From an uncultured Clostridium sp. (GTDB taxonomy: Bacteria > Bacillota > Clostridia > TANB77 > CAG-508), in assembly GCA_947368535.1 (NCBI GenBank), contig CANBHY010000003.1, positions 1 through 64,000 on the forward strand: DNA of 64,000 bases, given 5' to 3'. Both the position numbers and the translations under genes were made by a program. This document shows, piece after piece, positions 37,300 to 44,689 of the stretch (the stretch's first letter is position 1; each line of letters opens with the position of its first letter). The notes under the pieces are model-generated. The model was given only the letters and a program-made list of their open reading frames with translations. It made no database searches and had not been told where the DNA came from.

Positions 37300-37644
37300 T
37301 TAATCCGTAATGTGTACGGAGCCGTGTTCTACCTTGAAGCCGAGCCTGAAGAAGAAATTTTCAAGGTCATCATAGCTGTAGTCAGAACTTCCTTTGATGG
37401 CCATGAAAATTGCAACAGAGTGGCTGTCGTTGATGAGCTCATGTTCTTCATCCTTCATGCAGATATAAACGGTGTTTTTTGCCAGGTGAATCCAGGCTTC
37501 CCACTGTTCGCCGCCATGATCATGCATCCGGATAGAACTTTTAGGATCCAGATGTAACCACTGGCCTTCGTTCAATCCGTCAATGGTCATTTTCCGTACA
37601 TCTCCTGTGATGTAATCTTCAGGTAATTTTACAATATTGAGCAT
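37300..37644 (-). CDS. Unknown 114-residue protein of foreign composition
   Basis: I do not recognise it. The part WLHLDPKSSIRMHDHGGEQWEAWIHLAKNTVYICM has the look of a small beta-rich or cupin-like fold with HDHGGE, but I cannot confirm this. A coding line counts to about 45% GC, and codons such as CTG, CGG and GCC are frequent. It has its own promoter (37690-37718), an AGGAGG site and a terminator, and lies antisense between two AT-rich plus-strand units, consistent with transfer. Confidence 0.7.
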   Translation of the reverse strand: MLNIVKLPEDYITGDVRKMTIDGLNEGQWLHLDPKSSIRMHDHGGEQWEAWIHLAKNTVYICMKDEEHELINDSHSVAIFMAIKGSSDYSYDDLENFFFRLGFKVEHGSVHITD

Positions 37645-37689
37645 TTTTCTACCTCCTAATGTTGTGTGAATAATTTTGTTACATCTATT

Positions 37690-37718
37690 ATTATAACATA
37701 AAATACCTATAAAATCAA
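37690..37718 (-). promoter_or_regulatory. Promoter of the minus gene at 37300-37644
   Basis: On the minus strand TTGATT, 17 bases, TATAAT. Confidence 0.65.
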
Positions 37719-37801
37719 TGGTTGTAAGTTGTATGAATAGTTGTAGCTAATTTTAGAAAAGTGTAGTATAATAATAAAAATTAAAAAATGAGGAGAATTT
37801 T

Positions 37802-38356
37802 ATGGAAAATAATTACTTGTTAGTTCATGGAAGCTTTGGAAATCCTTTTTCAAATTGGATTCCATATTTAAGAAGTGAAATTGAAAATAAAAATTTAACT
37901 GTTTATACACCAGATTTTCCTACTGGTGTGAGATTTCAAAATTATGATGCATGGTCTAAACTTTTAAGAGTATATGCTGATAGTAATATTATTAACGAAA
38001 ATACAGTTATATTTGCTCATTCAATTGCACCTATTTTTATTTGTAAATTTTTAGTTCAAAATAAAATTAGAGTTAAGAGATTAGTTTTTGTTTGTGGATT
38101 TAATAATTATTTTGGCATAAATGAAGAATATGATACTGTTAATAGAAGCATGTATTTTGAAAATTTAGAAGAAGTTAAAAAATATTGTGATGATATTATT
38201 TGTATGTATTCAGATAATGATCCTTATGTTAGATATGAGTCTGAAAAAGAATTTGCGGATACTATAACTGAAAACCAAATTATATTTTCAGGTGGAGGAC
38301 ATTTAAACTCTGAGAGTGGATATACAGAATTTAAAGAGTTATTAAAATATATATAA
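37802..38356 (+). CDS. RBBP9/YdeN-type alpha/beta hydrolase
   Basis: The 184-residue product has the opening LVHGSFGNPFSNWIPYL, the nucleophile elbow AHSIAPIF (Ser at about residue 73, in the form HSxA typical of RBBP9/YdeN), the Asp in SDNDPYVRYE and the His in GGGHLNSESGY. The triad thus looks complete. The substrate is unknown. It opens a compact run of four genes spaced by 0-15 bases. Confidence 0.88.
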   Translation: MENNYLLVHGSFGNPFSNWIPYLRSEIENKNLTVYTPDFPTGVRFQNYDAWSKLLRVYADSNIINENTVIFAHSIAPIFICKFLVQNKIRVKRLVFVCGFNNYFGINEEYDTVNRSMYFENLEEVKKYCDDIICMYSDNDPYVRYESEKEFADTITENQIIFSGGGHLNSESGYTEFKELLKYI

Positions 38357-38370
38357 ATGTAGGAGAAAAA

Positions 38371-38889
38371 ATGAAAATAACAGTTGAGATGGCTTGTTCA
38401 ATTAATGGATTAATTGCAACAAAAGACGGTAATGAAGACTTTTTATCTAATAGAAATTATCAAATTATGTTAGGATTTTTAAAAGAATATGATTGCTTAG
38501 TTTGGGGAAATACAACTTTTAAAAATGTTATTTCATGGGGAGATAATTATATTGATGATTTAAAAGATGTTACTATAATTATATTTTCAAAAGAAAAGCA
38601 AGTTTCAAGTTACAAGAATGTTATATATTGCAATTCAATGGAAAACTTTTTAGAAATATGTAAAGAAAAAAATATTGAAAATGTTTTTGTTTCTGGTGGT
38701 GCACATATTAATAATTTATTTTTAGAAAATAATATGGTTGATGAGATTATTATTAATTATAATCCATATGTTTTAACTAATGGTATTAATTTGTTTAATG
38801 GAAATGATGTTGAGAAAAGTTTAGTTTTAAACAAGGTAGTTCATGAGAAAGAAGATATTGTTCAAATTTGGTATAAAGTAAAAAAATAA
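38371..38889 (+). CDS. Dihydrofolate-reductase-fold (RibD C-terminal type) protein
   Basis: The 172-residue protein follows the RibD_C pattern: VEMACSINGLIATKDGNEDFLS, then LVWGNTTFKNV, then IENVFVSGGAHINNLFLENNMVDEIIINYNPYVL, where the SGG loop would bind NADPH. It is not a typical FolA. It probably reduces a pterin- or flavin-precursor-like compound, which is inference. Confidence 0.82.
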   Translation: MKITVEMACSINGLIATKDGNEDFLSNRNYQIMLGFLKEYDCLVWGNTTFKNVISWGDNYIDDLKDVTIIIFSKEKQVSSYKNVIYCNSMENFLEICKEKNIENVFVSGGAHINNLFLENNMVDEIIINYNPYVLTNGINLFNGNDVEKSLVLNKVVHEKEDIVQIWYKVKK

Positions 38890-38903
38890 AATTGGAGAAA
38901 AGT

Positions 38904-39215
38904 ATGAAAATAATAACGGTATGTGGTAGTTTAAAGTTTAAAGATGAAATGATGAAAATAACAGAGAAGATGGAATTACAAGAAAATTGTATGATAAGTG
39001 TTATTTATCCAACTAATGAGAATAAAGACTATTATACAGATGAACAGGCTGATATACTTGACAAAATGCATAAAGAAAAAATAAAGATGTCAGATGCAAT
39101 TTTAGTTGTAAATGTTGGTGGTTATATAGGAAGTAGTACACGTAGTGAGATTGAATTTGCTAAATCACTGAATAAAGAAATAATTTATTATACAGATTTA
39201 GTAAAAGAAAATTAA
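38904..39215 (+). CDS. Nucleoside 2-deoxyribosyltransferase-like protein (DUF4406 type)
   Basis: The 103-residue protein has a short Rossmann-like fold, ITVCGSLKFKDEM at the start and AILVVNVGGYIGSSTRSEIEFAKSLNK near the end. The latter matches the family's GYIG-S-T-EIE-A signature with the likely catalytic Glu. I chose ATG at 38904, after TTGGAGAA. Relatives move or cleave deoxyribose from nucleosides. Confidence 0.75.
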   Translation: MKIITVCGSLKFKDEMMKITEKMELQENCMISVIYPTNENKDYYTDEQADILDKMHKEKIKMSDAILVVNVGGYIGSSTRSEIEFAKSLNKEIIYYTDLVKEN

Positions 39216-39228
39216 TGAGGTGAATTGT

Positions 39229-40671
39229 ATGAATGAAGTACATTATGAATCTTATCAAGAAAAAGATAAAATGTTGCTTAAAGTTTTAGATGAAAATGGG
39301 AATATAACTGACATAGAAGCTACTAAAAAAGAAGTTCATGAAAAACATTTATGGCATCAAGAGGTTGCAATATTTATTATTAATAATGAAGGAAAAATAT
39401 TGTTACAAAAAAGAAGTGAGAATGTTCATTATAATAACAACAAATGGGGAATGGTAGCTAATCATGTTGGAGCTGATCAAACCTTGGTAGATGCATTGCT
39501 TCAAAAGGCAAAAGAAGAAATTGGATATAATATTAACCAAAATGATATTAGATATTTAACGATGCTTAAAAGAAATGAAGAAAGAGAGCAACGTTTTACT
39601 TATTTTTACTATATTAAAACAGATATAAAAGATAAAGATATTAATCTTAATACATATTTAGCTATAGAAAAAAAGTGGTTTGATTTTTATGATTTACAAG
39701 AATTGATGCTCATGAATAGTGATGAAGTTGTTTTTAAAAATACACCTGAATATATTAACATATTTGGTGAACTTTCAAAAATAATAAAAGGTACTAATAC
39801 AGATAAAGAATATAGAAAAAAAGAATTTATAATTTTAAATACTACTGATGGATGTTTTTTTCCGGGATTAATTCAGCATGCTGATAAAGAAACAAAGTCT
39901 ATTATTATTTTTATTCATGGAAGTGGTGGTAACTTTTTTAAAGCGAATTATTATGAAGATATGTTTGAAGATTTTAATTACTATGGTTATGATTTTATGA
40001 TTTGTAATAATAGAGGATCTGAGCAATTTTATAGATTACATAGAAATATAGCTGGTGTAAATGAAACTATACAAGCTGGAAATATGTATGAAAACTTTGA
40101 TGAATCAATTTATGATGTATCTGCTGCTGTTAATTATGCTAAGATGAATGGTTACGAGGATATAATACTAATTGGACAAAGTTTAGGAACCTTAAAAGTT
40201 CAATATTATTGTGAACAAATAGGAGATATTAGTAAAGTTATTTTATTAAGTCCTGTTGATATGGTTAATAGATTTCGTTCAAGAGTAGATAATCAATATG
40301 ATGAATTAATAAGTAAAAGTAAAAAATTAGTTGAAGAAGGTAAACCTTATGAAATGCTAACAAAAGAATATTCTGCTATTAAGATTGCTTCAACAATGTC
40401 AATTGGAAGCAAGGCAGATTTGTTTATGTTAGAAGAAAATAGAGATATATCAAAACCTTTAAATTATAAAGGTTTTGTATCTATAATTGCTGGTAGTAAT
40501 GAACATGTATATAAAGGATGGAGCATGGAATATGTTGAAAATAGATTAAGACAGAGATTTAAAAATGCTAAATTTCAATTTCACATTATTCCTAATTCTA
40601 CTCATAATTATAATGAACATGAAAAACAAATATCTAAATTAATAGTTGATAGTATTAAGAATATGATATAA
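39229..40671 (+). CDS. Fusion of a degenerate Nudix domain and an alpha/beta hydrolase
   Basis: Residues 1 to about 190 resemble an IPP-isomerase-like Nudix protein (HLWHQEVAIFIINNEGKILLQKRS). In the box at residues 78-100 (NHVGADQTLVDALLQ, KAKEEIGY) the first Gly is Asn, and the Arg-Glu pair is Gln-Lys; only the later EE and G remain. Residues about 195-480 form an alpha/beta hydrolase: IIIFIHGSGGNFFKANYYEDM, nucleophile GQSLG, and STHNYNEHEKQ with the His. It looks like DUF1749-type hydrolases. The ATG at 39229 follows GAGGTG. A functional interaction of the two domains is unknown. Confidence 0.78.
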   Translation: MNEVHYESYQEKDKMLLKVLDENGNITDIEATKKEVHEKHLWHQEVAIFIINNEGKILLQKRSENVHYNNNKWGMVANHVGADQTLVDALLQKAKEEIGYNINQNDIRYLTMLKRNEEREQRFTYFYYIKTDIKDKDINLNTYLAIEKKWFDFYDLQELMLMNSDEVVFKNTPEYINIFGELSKIIKGTNTDKEYRKKEFIILNTTDGCFFPGLIQHADKETKSIIIFIHGSGGNFFKANYYEDMFEDFNYYGYDFMICNNRGSEQFYRLHRNIAGVNETIQAGNMYENFDESIYDVSAAVNYAKMNGYEDIILIGQSLGTLKVQYYCEQIGDISKVILLSPVDMVNRFRSRVDNQYDELISKSKKLVEEGKPYEMLTKEYSAIKIASTMSIGSKADLFMLEENRDISKPLNYKGFVSIIAGSNEHVYKGWSMEYVENRLRQRFKNAKFQFHIIPNSTHNYNEHEKQISKLIVDSIKNMI

Positions 40672-40676
40672 ATGTA

Positions 40677-40706
40677 TTGATAATATAGTTATATTCATAG
40701 TATAAT
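40677..40706 (+). promoter_or_regulatory. Promoter of the gene at 40739
   Basis: TTGATA, 18 bases, TATAAT. Confidence 0.6.
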
Positions 40707-40738
40707 CGAAATAATTATTAAAAAAGGGGTAGATAAAA

Positions 40739-41488
40739 ATGGAAGAAACAAAAACTAAAAGAATAAAAATGTCTAATGTAATTTGTGTAATTGCAATATT
40801 AGTGATTATTGTATTAGTAATTAGTTTATTAGTAACAAAATCATCTTATAATAAAAAAATTGCAAACTTAGAAGAAAATAATAAAAAAATGCAGAGAACA
40901 ATAGATGACTTAAATGAAAAAATAGTTGCAGATGAAGAAAAAGAAGAAGAACTAGAAAATATAATTGCAAATAATACTGTAGAAACTTCAAGTGATGATG
41001 AGACTACTGCGAATACTACAGAAGTTGACCAAATTGCTGAAGAATTATTTAATAAAGGAAGTCAAAAAATAAGAGAAATAATTTATTCATCTTATGACCA
41101 ATATGCTTTAATAATTCCATCAGAAGAAAAGACTCTTGATAAAAAAATTTATGAAAAAAGAAATGCTTTATATTCGAATATAGAAATGGAGTTTACTAAT
41201 ATTTTTACAGATAAAGCATTAGAAGCGGCTTTAAAAGAAAGATTTATTGAAGCAGATGATGGCTTTTTATATGTTTCAATAGGTGGTCAAGATGAGTGGA
41301 ATATTTCAAATGTAAGAATAGAAAGAGTTTCAGAAACAGAAGCAATTGATGAAATAGAATATAAAATAACATATAATGATGTAGAACTTGATAACAGTGT
41401 TTCGGAAGATATTACTTGTACTATGAAAATTAAATTAGTAGATGGAGAATATAGAATTTCTGAAACAAATTATTGTGAATTAATGTAA
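40739..41488 (+). CDS. Membrane-anchored coiled-coil protein of unknown function
   Basis: The 249-residue protein has one membrane segment (about residues 13-34), a coiled coil (residues 40-80, ANLEENNKKMQRTIDDLNEK), an acidic/Thr linker and an extracytoplasmic domain with no motif that I recognise (IREIIYSSYDQYALIIPSEEKTLDKK). It stands alone between its own promoter and terminator. Confidence 0.72.
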   Translation: MEETKTKRIKMSNVICVIAILVIIVLVISLLVTKSSYNKKIANLEENNKKMQRTIDDLNEKIVADEEKEEELENIIANNTVETSSDDETTANTTEVDQIAEELFNKGSQKIREIIYSSYDQYALIIPSEEKTLDKKIYEKRNALYSNIEMEFTNIFTDKALEAALKERFIEADDGFLYVSIGGQDEWNISNVRIERVSETEAIDEIEYKITYNDVELDNSVSEDITCTMKIKLVDGEYRISETNYCELM

Positions 41489-41490
41489 GA

Positions 41491-41528
41491 AATAAAATAC
41501 TTATTGTAACTCAATAAGTATTTTGTTT
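41491..41528 (+). terminator. Terminator after the gene at 40739
   Basis: AAAATACTTATTG and CAATAAGTATTTT pair around 5 bases, followed by GTTTTG. Confidence 0.8.
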
Positions 41529-41555
41529 TGTATTTATATAGATAGGAGAAAGTAT

Positions 41556-41921
41556 ATGGCAAATAGATTAAATATTTATGTAAGTCATTCAAAAAAAATG
41601 GATTATGAGAAAGAATTATATAAACCATTATTGGACTCTAAAATTGGTAAAGAGAATAATTTTATTTTACCACATAGTGAAGAATATAATGATGTGGACA
41701 CAAAGCAAATATTGATAAATTCAGATTTATTAATAGCGGAGGTTTCAATAGGAGGTACAGGTATAGGTCTTGAACTTGGAAGAGCAGAATGCAATGATGT
41801 AAAAATAATATGCATTAAAAAAAAAGGAGTTAAGTGCAATTCATCAGTAAAACGTAATTTTAAAGTTTTAGAATATATAGATGAAAAAGATATGATTTCT
41901 CAATTAGAAAAGGAAATATGA
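41556..41921 (+). CDS. Nucleoside 2-deoxyribosyltransferase-like protein
   Basis: The 121-residue protein has an N-terminal NIYVSHSKKMDYEKELYKPL and the signature LLIAEVSIGGTGIGLELGRAE near residues 59-79, as in deoxyribosyltransferase or TIR-like Rossmann folds with a catalytic Glu. I chose ATG at 41556, after AGGAGAA. It could instead be a small TIR-like NAD-binding protein. Confidence 0.65.
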   Translation: MANRLNIYVSHSKKMDYEKELYKPLLDSKIGKENNFILPHSEEYNDVDTKQILINSDLLIAEVSIGGTGIGLELGRAECNDVKIICIKKKGVKCNSSVKRNFKVLEYIDEKDMISQLEKEI

Positions 41922-41941
41922 TAAATGTTCTATTTAAAAAA

Positions 41942-41975
41942 TAAAAAGAACTTATTGTTTTACAATAAGTTCTTT
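41942..41975. terminator. Bidirectional terminator before tRNA-Gly copy 2
   Basis: AAAAGAACTTATTG and CAATAAGTTCTTTT pair around 5 bases; it lies between a plus-strand gene and the minus-strand tRNA, as at copy 1. Confidence 0.85.
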
Positions 41976-42049
<74 letters not shown>

Positions 42050-42068
42050 ATATCCTTGACAAGTATAG

Positions 42069-42097
42069 ATTATAAAACCTTATTTCGAATTTGTCAA
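42069..42097 (-). promoter_or_regulatory. Promoter of tRNA-Gly copy 2
   Basis: Minus-strand TTGACA, 17 bases, TATAAT. The -10 box and the bases after it match those of copy 1, but the spacer differs. Confidence 0.85.
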
Positions 42098-42124
42098 TAG
42101 TAAATTGTCAATAGTAGGAAATAC

Positions 42125-42153
42125 TTTACTTTTATAGAATTTAATAGTACAAT
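42125..42153 (+). promoter_or_regulatory. tsaE promoter
   Basis: TTTACT, 17 bases, TACAAT, 34 bases before the tsaE start. Confidence 0.5.
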
Positions 42154-42186
42154 ATAAATGTTTTAATATTAAGATTTGAGGAAAAA

Positions 42187-42615
42187 ATGGAGAAACTAAT
42201 TTCTAATTCAGAAAATGAAACTAAGTTAATAGGAAAAAAATTTGCTGAAAGATTGAAAAAGGGTGACGTTGTAGTTCTTACTGGTGATTTAGGTTCTGGA
42301 AAGACTAAGTTTACAGAAGGGGTATTACAATATTTTGAACTAAATAATGAGATCTCTAGTCCAACTTTTACAATTGTGAATGAATATGCAAATGAAAAAG
42401 AAACAATTTATCATTTTGATGTATATAGATTAGAAGATGAAGATGAATTTTATGCAATAGGTGGAGAAGAGTATTTTCAAAAAGGAATTTGTTTAATTGA
42501 ATGGGGAGAGATGATTGAAAAAGCTTTACCTAATAAATATATTCATATATCTTTTTCAAGAAATTTAGATGAAGAAAATAGAAGAGAAATTAAAATAGAA
42601 TTTATTAATATGTAA
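42187..42615 (+). CDS. tsaE: tRNA t6A biosynthesis ATPase TsaE
   Basis: TsaE drives the TsaB-TsaD complex that adds threonylcarbamoyl to A37 of ANN-decoding tRNAs. The 142-residue protein has Walker A GDLGSGKT at residues 33-40, SSPTFTIVNEY, and LIEWGEMIEKALP near residue 108. Normally tsaB follows directly, but here a foreign minus-strand gene and its hairpin separate them. Confidence 0.95.
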   Translation: MEKLISNSENETKLIGKKFAERLKKGDVVVLTGDLGSGKTKFTEGVLQYFELNNEISSPTFTIVNEYANEKETIYHFDVYRLEDEDEFYAIGGEEYFQKGICLIEWGEMIEKALPNKYIHISFSRNLDEENRREIKIEFINM

Positions 42616-42635
42616 AAATTTAGCATATAAATTAC

Positions 42636-42671
42636 AAGCGGAGCCCTTTTTAGAGGCTCCGCTTAGTTTTG
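42636..42671. terminator. GC-rich terminator between tsaE and the foreign gene
   Basis: AAGCGGAGCC and GGCTCCGCTT form a perfect 10-bp stem. The T-rich tail (AGTTTTG) points to the plus strand, so it can end tsaE transcripts; it also lies at the 3' end of the minus-strand gene. Confidence 0.8.
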
Positions 42672-43235
42672 TCAGATGTCCTCGTAGACTACCGTGAGGT
42701 CAGCCTGGACAGAGGACTTGATAAGAAATCTGAACTTGTCTGTTGTAAAATAGTATCCAAAGAAAAAGTCATCTTTAGCATCGGCGAGACTGAAATTTGC
42801 ACGTATAAGGGTAAACTTATAAATAGTATTATTGTGCAAATTTAGTCTGGTTCTACCAAGAGTTGTCGGGACGACGCTTGCCTGATAGTTGGCTAATTTT
42901 TTGGCTAACATTTTTGGATCAGAACTTTCTGCGAAAAAGAAGATGGTGGTTGGTCCAACGGGAAGAAGGACGATTCCTTCGGGGACGTTAATTCCCCAAG
43001 CTGTCAAATGTTCTTTGGTATACATCTTCATAAAAGCAGTAAGGTCAAGACCAAAACGTTTTTGTAAAAAATCGCTGAAGACTAAGGTCGGTGACCGATA
43101 AATGGAATACTTACTGTGAGATTCTTTTTCAATTAAATCCTCAACAGTAGCAAGTTCTGTTAGTGACTCGTACTGACGTTCTTCACTTTTGAAGGGATCA
43201 AATATGTCACCTCCAAATAAAAACTCGACACCCAT
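42672..43235 (-). CDS. Unknown 187-residue protein of foreign composition
   Basis: I do not recognise it. The protein starts MGVEFLFGGDIFDPFKSEERQ and is soluble, with a middle region (EGIVLLPVGPTTIFFFAESSDPKMLAKKLANYQ) suggesting an alpha/beta fold. I chose ATG at 43235, preceded by AGGAGGAG; a longer in-frame start exists at 43292. A sampled coding line has about 47% GC, far above the flanking tsaE and tsaB. It lies antisense between these two genes, which form one operon in other Bacillota, so it looks like an insertion. Confidence 0.72.
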   Translation of the reverse strand: MGVEFLFGGDIFDPFKSEERQYESLTELATVEDLIEKESHSKYSIYRSPTLVFSDFLQKRFGLDLTAFMKMYTKEHLTAWGINVPEGIVLLPVGPTTIFFFAESSDPKMLAKKLANYQASVVPTTLGRTRLNLHNNTIYKFTLIRANFSLADAKDDFFFGYYFTTDKFRFLIKSSVQADLTVVYEDI

Positions 43236-43341
43236 AGATTTAGCTCCTCCTGTATATTGTGAATTGAATGTGAGGTTTGATGTATAAAACATCGTAGTCT
43301 ATTTAAGCTTAACATAAAACGGGTTTACAGTCAAATTATGA

Positions 43342-43370
43342 TTTACAAATGGTTTAAAATGTTATAAAAT
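43342..43370 (+). promoter_or_regulatory. tsaB-rimI promoter
   Basis: TTTACA, 17 bases, TAAAAT. It gives tsaB its own transcription, separate from tsaE. Confidence 0.5.
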
Positions 43371-43390
43371 TAAAAATCATGGAGGAAAGT

Positions 43391-44074
43391 ATGAAGATTT
43401 TAGCTTGTGATACTTCAAGTAGTGTATGTGCTGTTGGGGTATTTGAAAATGATAAATTAATAAGTAAAAATGAATTAGATAATGGAAGAACACATTCAGA
43501 AAATTTTATGCCTTTAGTAGAAAAAACTCTAAAAGAATCTAACTTAAGTTTAGCTGATATAGATACTATATCAGTTGTTGTTGGACCTGGCTCTTTTACT
43601 GGAATCAGAATTGGTGTAGCTAGCTGTAAAGCAATGGCAGAAGTAGTTGATAAAAAAATGCTTGCATTGTATTCGCTAGAAGTATTAGCGGCAAATGAGT
43701 ATGGAAAAGGAAAAAATATTTGTGCTTTAATTGATGCTAAAAATAATCAAGTTTATTGTGGCATGTTTGATGAAAACTTAAATAAAAAAGAAGAATTTAT
43801 GGCGGATGATATATCTGCTTGTTTAGAAAAAATAAGTAAATATGATGATATTATTTTTGTTGGTGATGGAAGTATTATTCACAGAGAAACAATAGAAAAT
43901 AATTTAAACAATAGAAATATTGAATTTTCTAAAAATAATAAACAAAGTGCTTATGGATTGGGGATTGCTTCTAATAAAAAAGCAGAAAATGTGGAATTTA
44001 TTACTCCAGATGAAATTATTCCAGTTTATTTGAGAAAATCACAAGCAGAAAGAATGAAAGATAAGAAAGAATAG
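43391..44074 (+). CDS. tsaB: tRNA t6A biosynthesis protein TsaB
   Basis: TsaB is the inactive ASKHA-fold partner of TsaD. The 227-residue protein opens MKILACDTSSSVCAVGV, then VVVGPGSFTGIRIGVASCKAMAE near residue 63 and VFVGDGS. I chose ATG at 43391, directly after GGAGG. rimI follows by 6 bases. tsaD is not in the window. Confidence 0.95.
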   Translation: MKILACDTSSSVCAVGVFENDKLISKNELDNGRTHSENFMPLVEKTLKESNLSLADIDTISVVVGPGSFTGIRIGVASCKAMAEVVDKKMLALYSLEVLAANEYGKGKNICALIDAKNNQVYCGMFDENLNKKEEFMADDISACLEKISKYDDIIFVGDGSIIHRETIENNLNNRNIEFSKNNKQSAYGLGIASNKKAENVEFITPDEIIPVYLRKSQAERMKDKKE

Positions 44075-44080
44075 ATTGCT

Positions 44081-44509
44081 ATGAATATTGTTGAAATGAA
44101 AAAAGAACATTTAGATGTGTTAATTGCTGAATTAAAAGAATATGATGAATTTTGGAATGAAAAAATTTTAATAGATGAATTTCAAAATGAAAATTCAGAA
44201 TATTTTGTTTTAATAGATGATGGAAAGATACTTGGATTTGCTGGGTTATGGTTTAATATAGATGAAGCACATATTATGAATATTGCTGTTAAAAAAGAGT
44301 ATAGAAAAAATGGATTTGGAACTAAGTTACTAGAATTTTTAATAGTGAAAGCCAAAGAAAAAAACAAAATTTGTATTACTTTAGAAGTAAGTGATAATAA
44401 TTTTTCTGCAATTTTGCTTTATGAAAAATTTAATTTTGAAAAAATTGGAACAAGAAAAAAATATTATAATGCGGAAAATGATGCACTTATTATGACAAAA
44501 ACATTTTAA
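44081..44509 (+). CDS. rimI: GNAT N-acetyltransferase, RimI type
   Basis: RimI acetylates the N-terminus of ribosomal protein S18 in E. coli. The 142-residue protein has the acetyl-CoA loop VKKEYRKNGFGTKLLEFLI (R/QxxGxG/A type) near residue 70 and LLYEKFNFEKIGTRKKYY near the end. Its place after tsaB supports the RimI name. Confidence 0.92.
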   Translation: MNIVEMKKEHLDVLIAELKEYDEFWNEKILIDEFQNENSEYFVLIDDGKILGFAGLWFNIDEAHIMNIAVKKEYRKNGFGTKLLEFLIVKAKEKNKICITLEVSDNNFSAILLYEKFNFEKIGTRKKYYNAENDALIMTKTF

Positions 44510-44520
44510 AAGAATAAAAT

Positions 44521-44563
44521 TATACCTAATTTATGTAAGTTATGAGTTAGGTGTATTTTTTTG
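44521..44563 (+). terminator. Terminator after tsaB-rimI
   Basis: ATACCTAA and TTAGGTGTA pair around a long loop, followed by seven T's. Confidence 0.7.
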
Positions 44564-44689
44564 CCATTCCAATAAAAATAAAATTTTGTATAATGTGAAT
44601 ATACACTTGCATAAAAAAAATGTATGATATAAAATCAATATGTAAAATAGCGAGATAACTAAATATGAGTTTGGAGGAATAATATACAA

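Noticed and set aside
37288-37557. Plus-strand 89-residue ORF opposite the 37300-37644 gene
   Set aside because: The minus strand has a promoter, AGGAGG site and terminator; the plus ORF has none of these.
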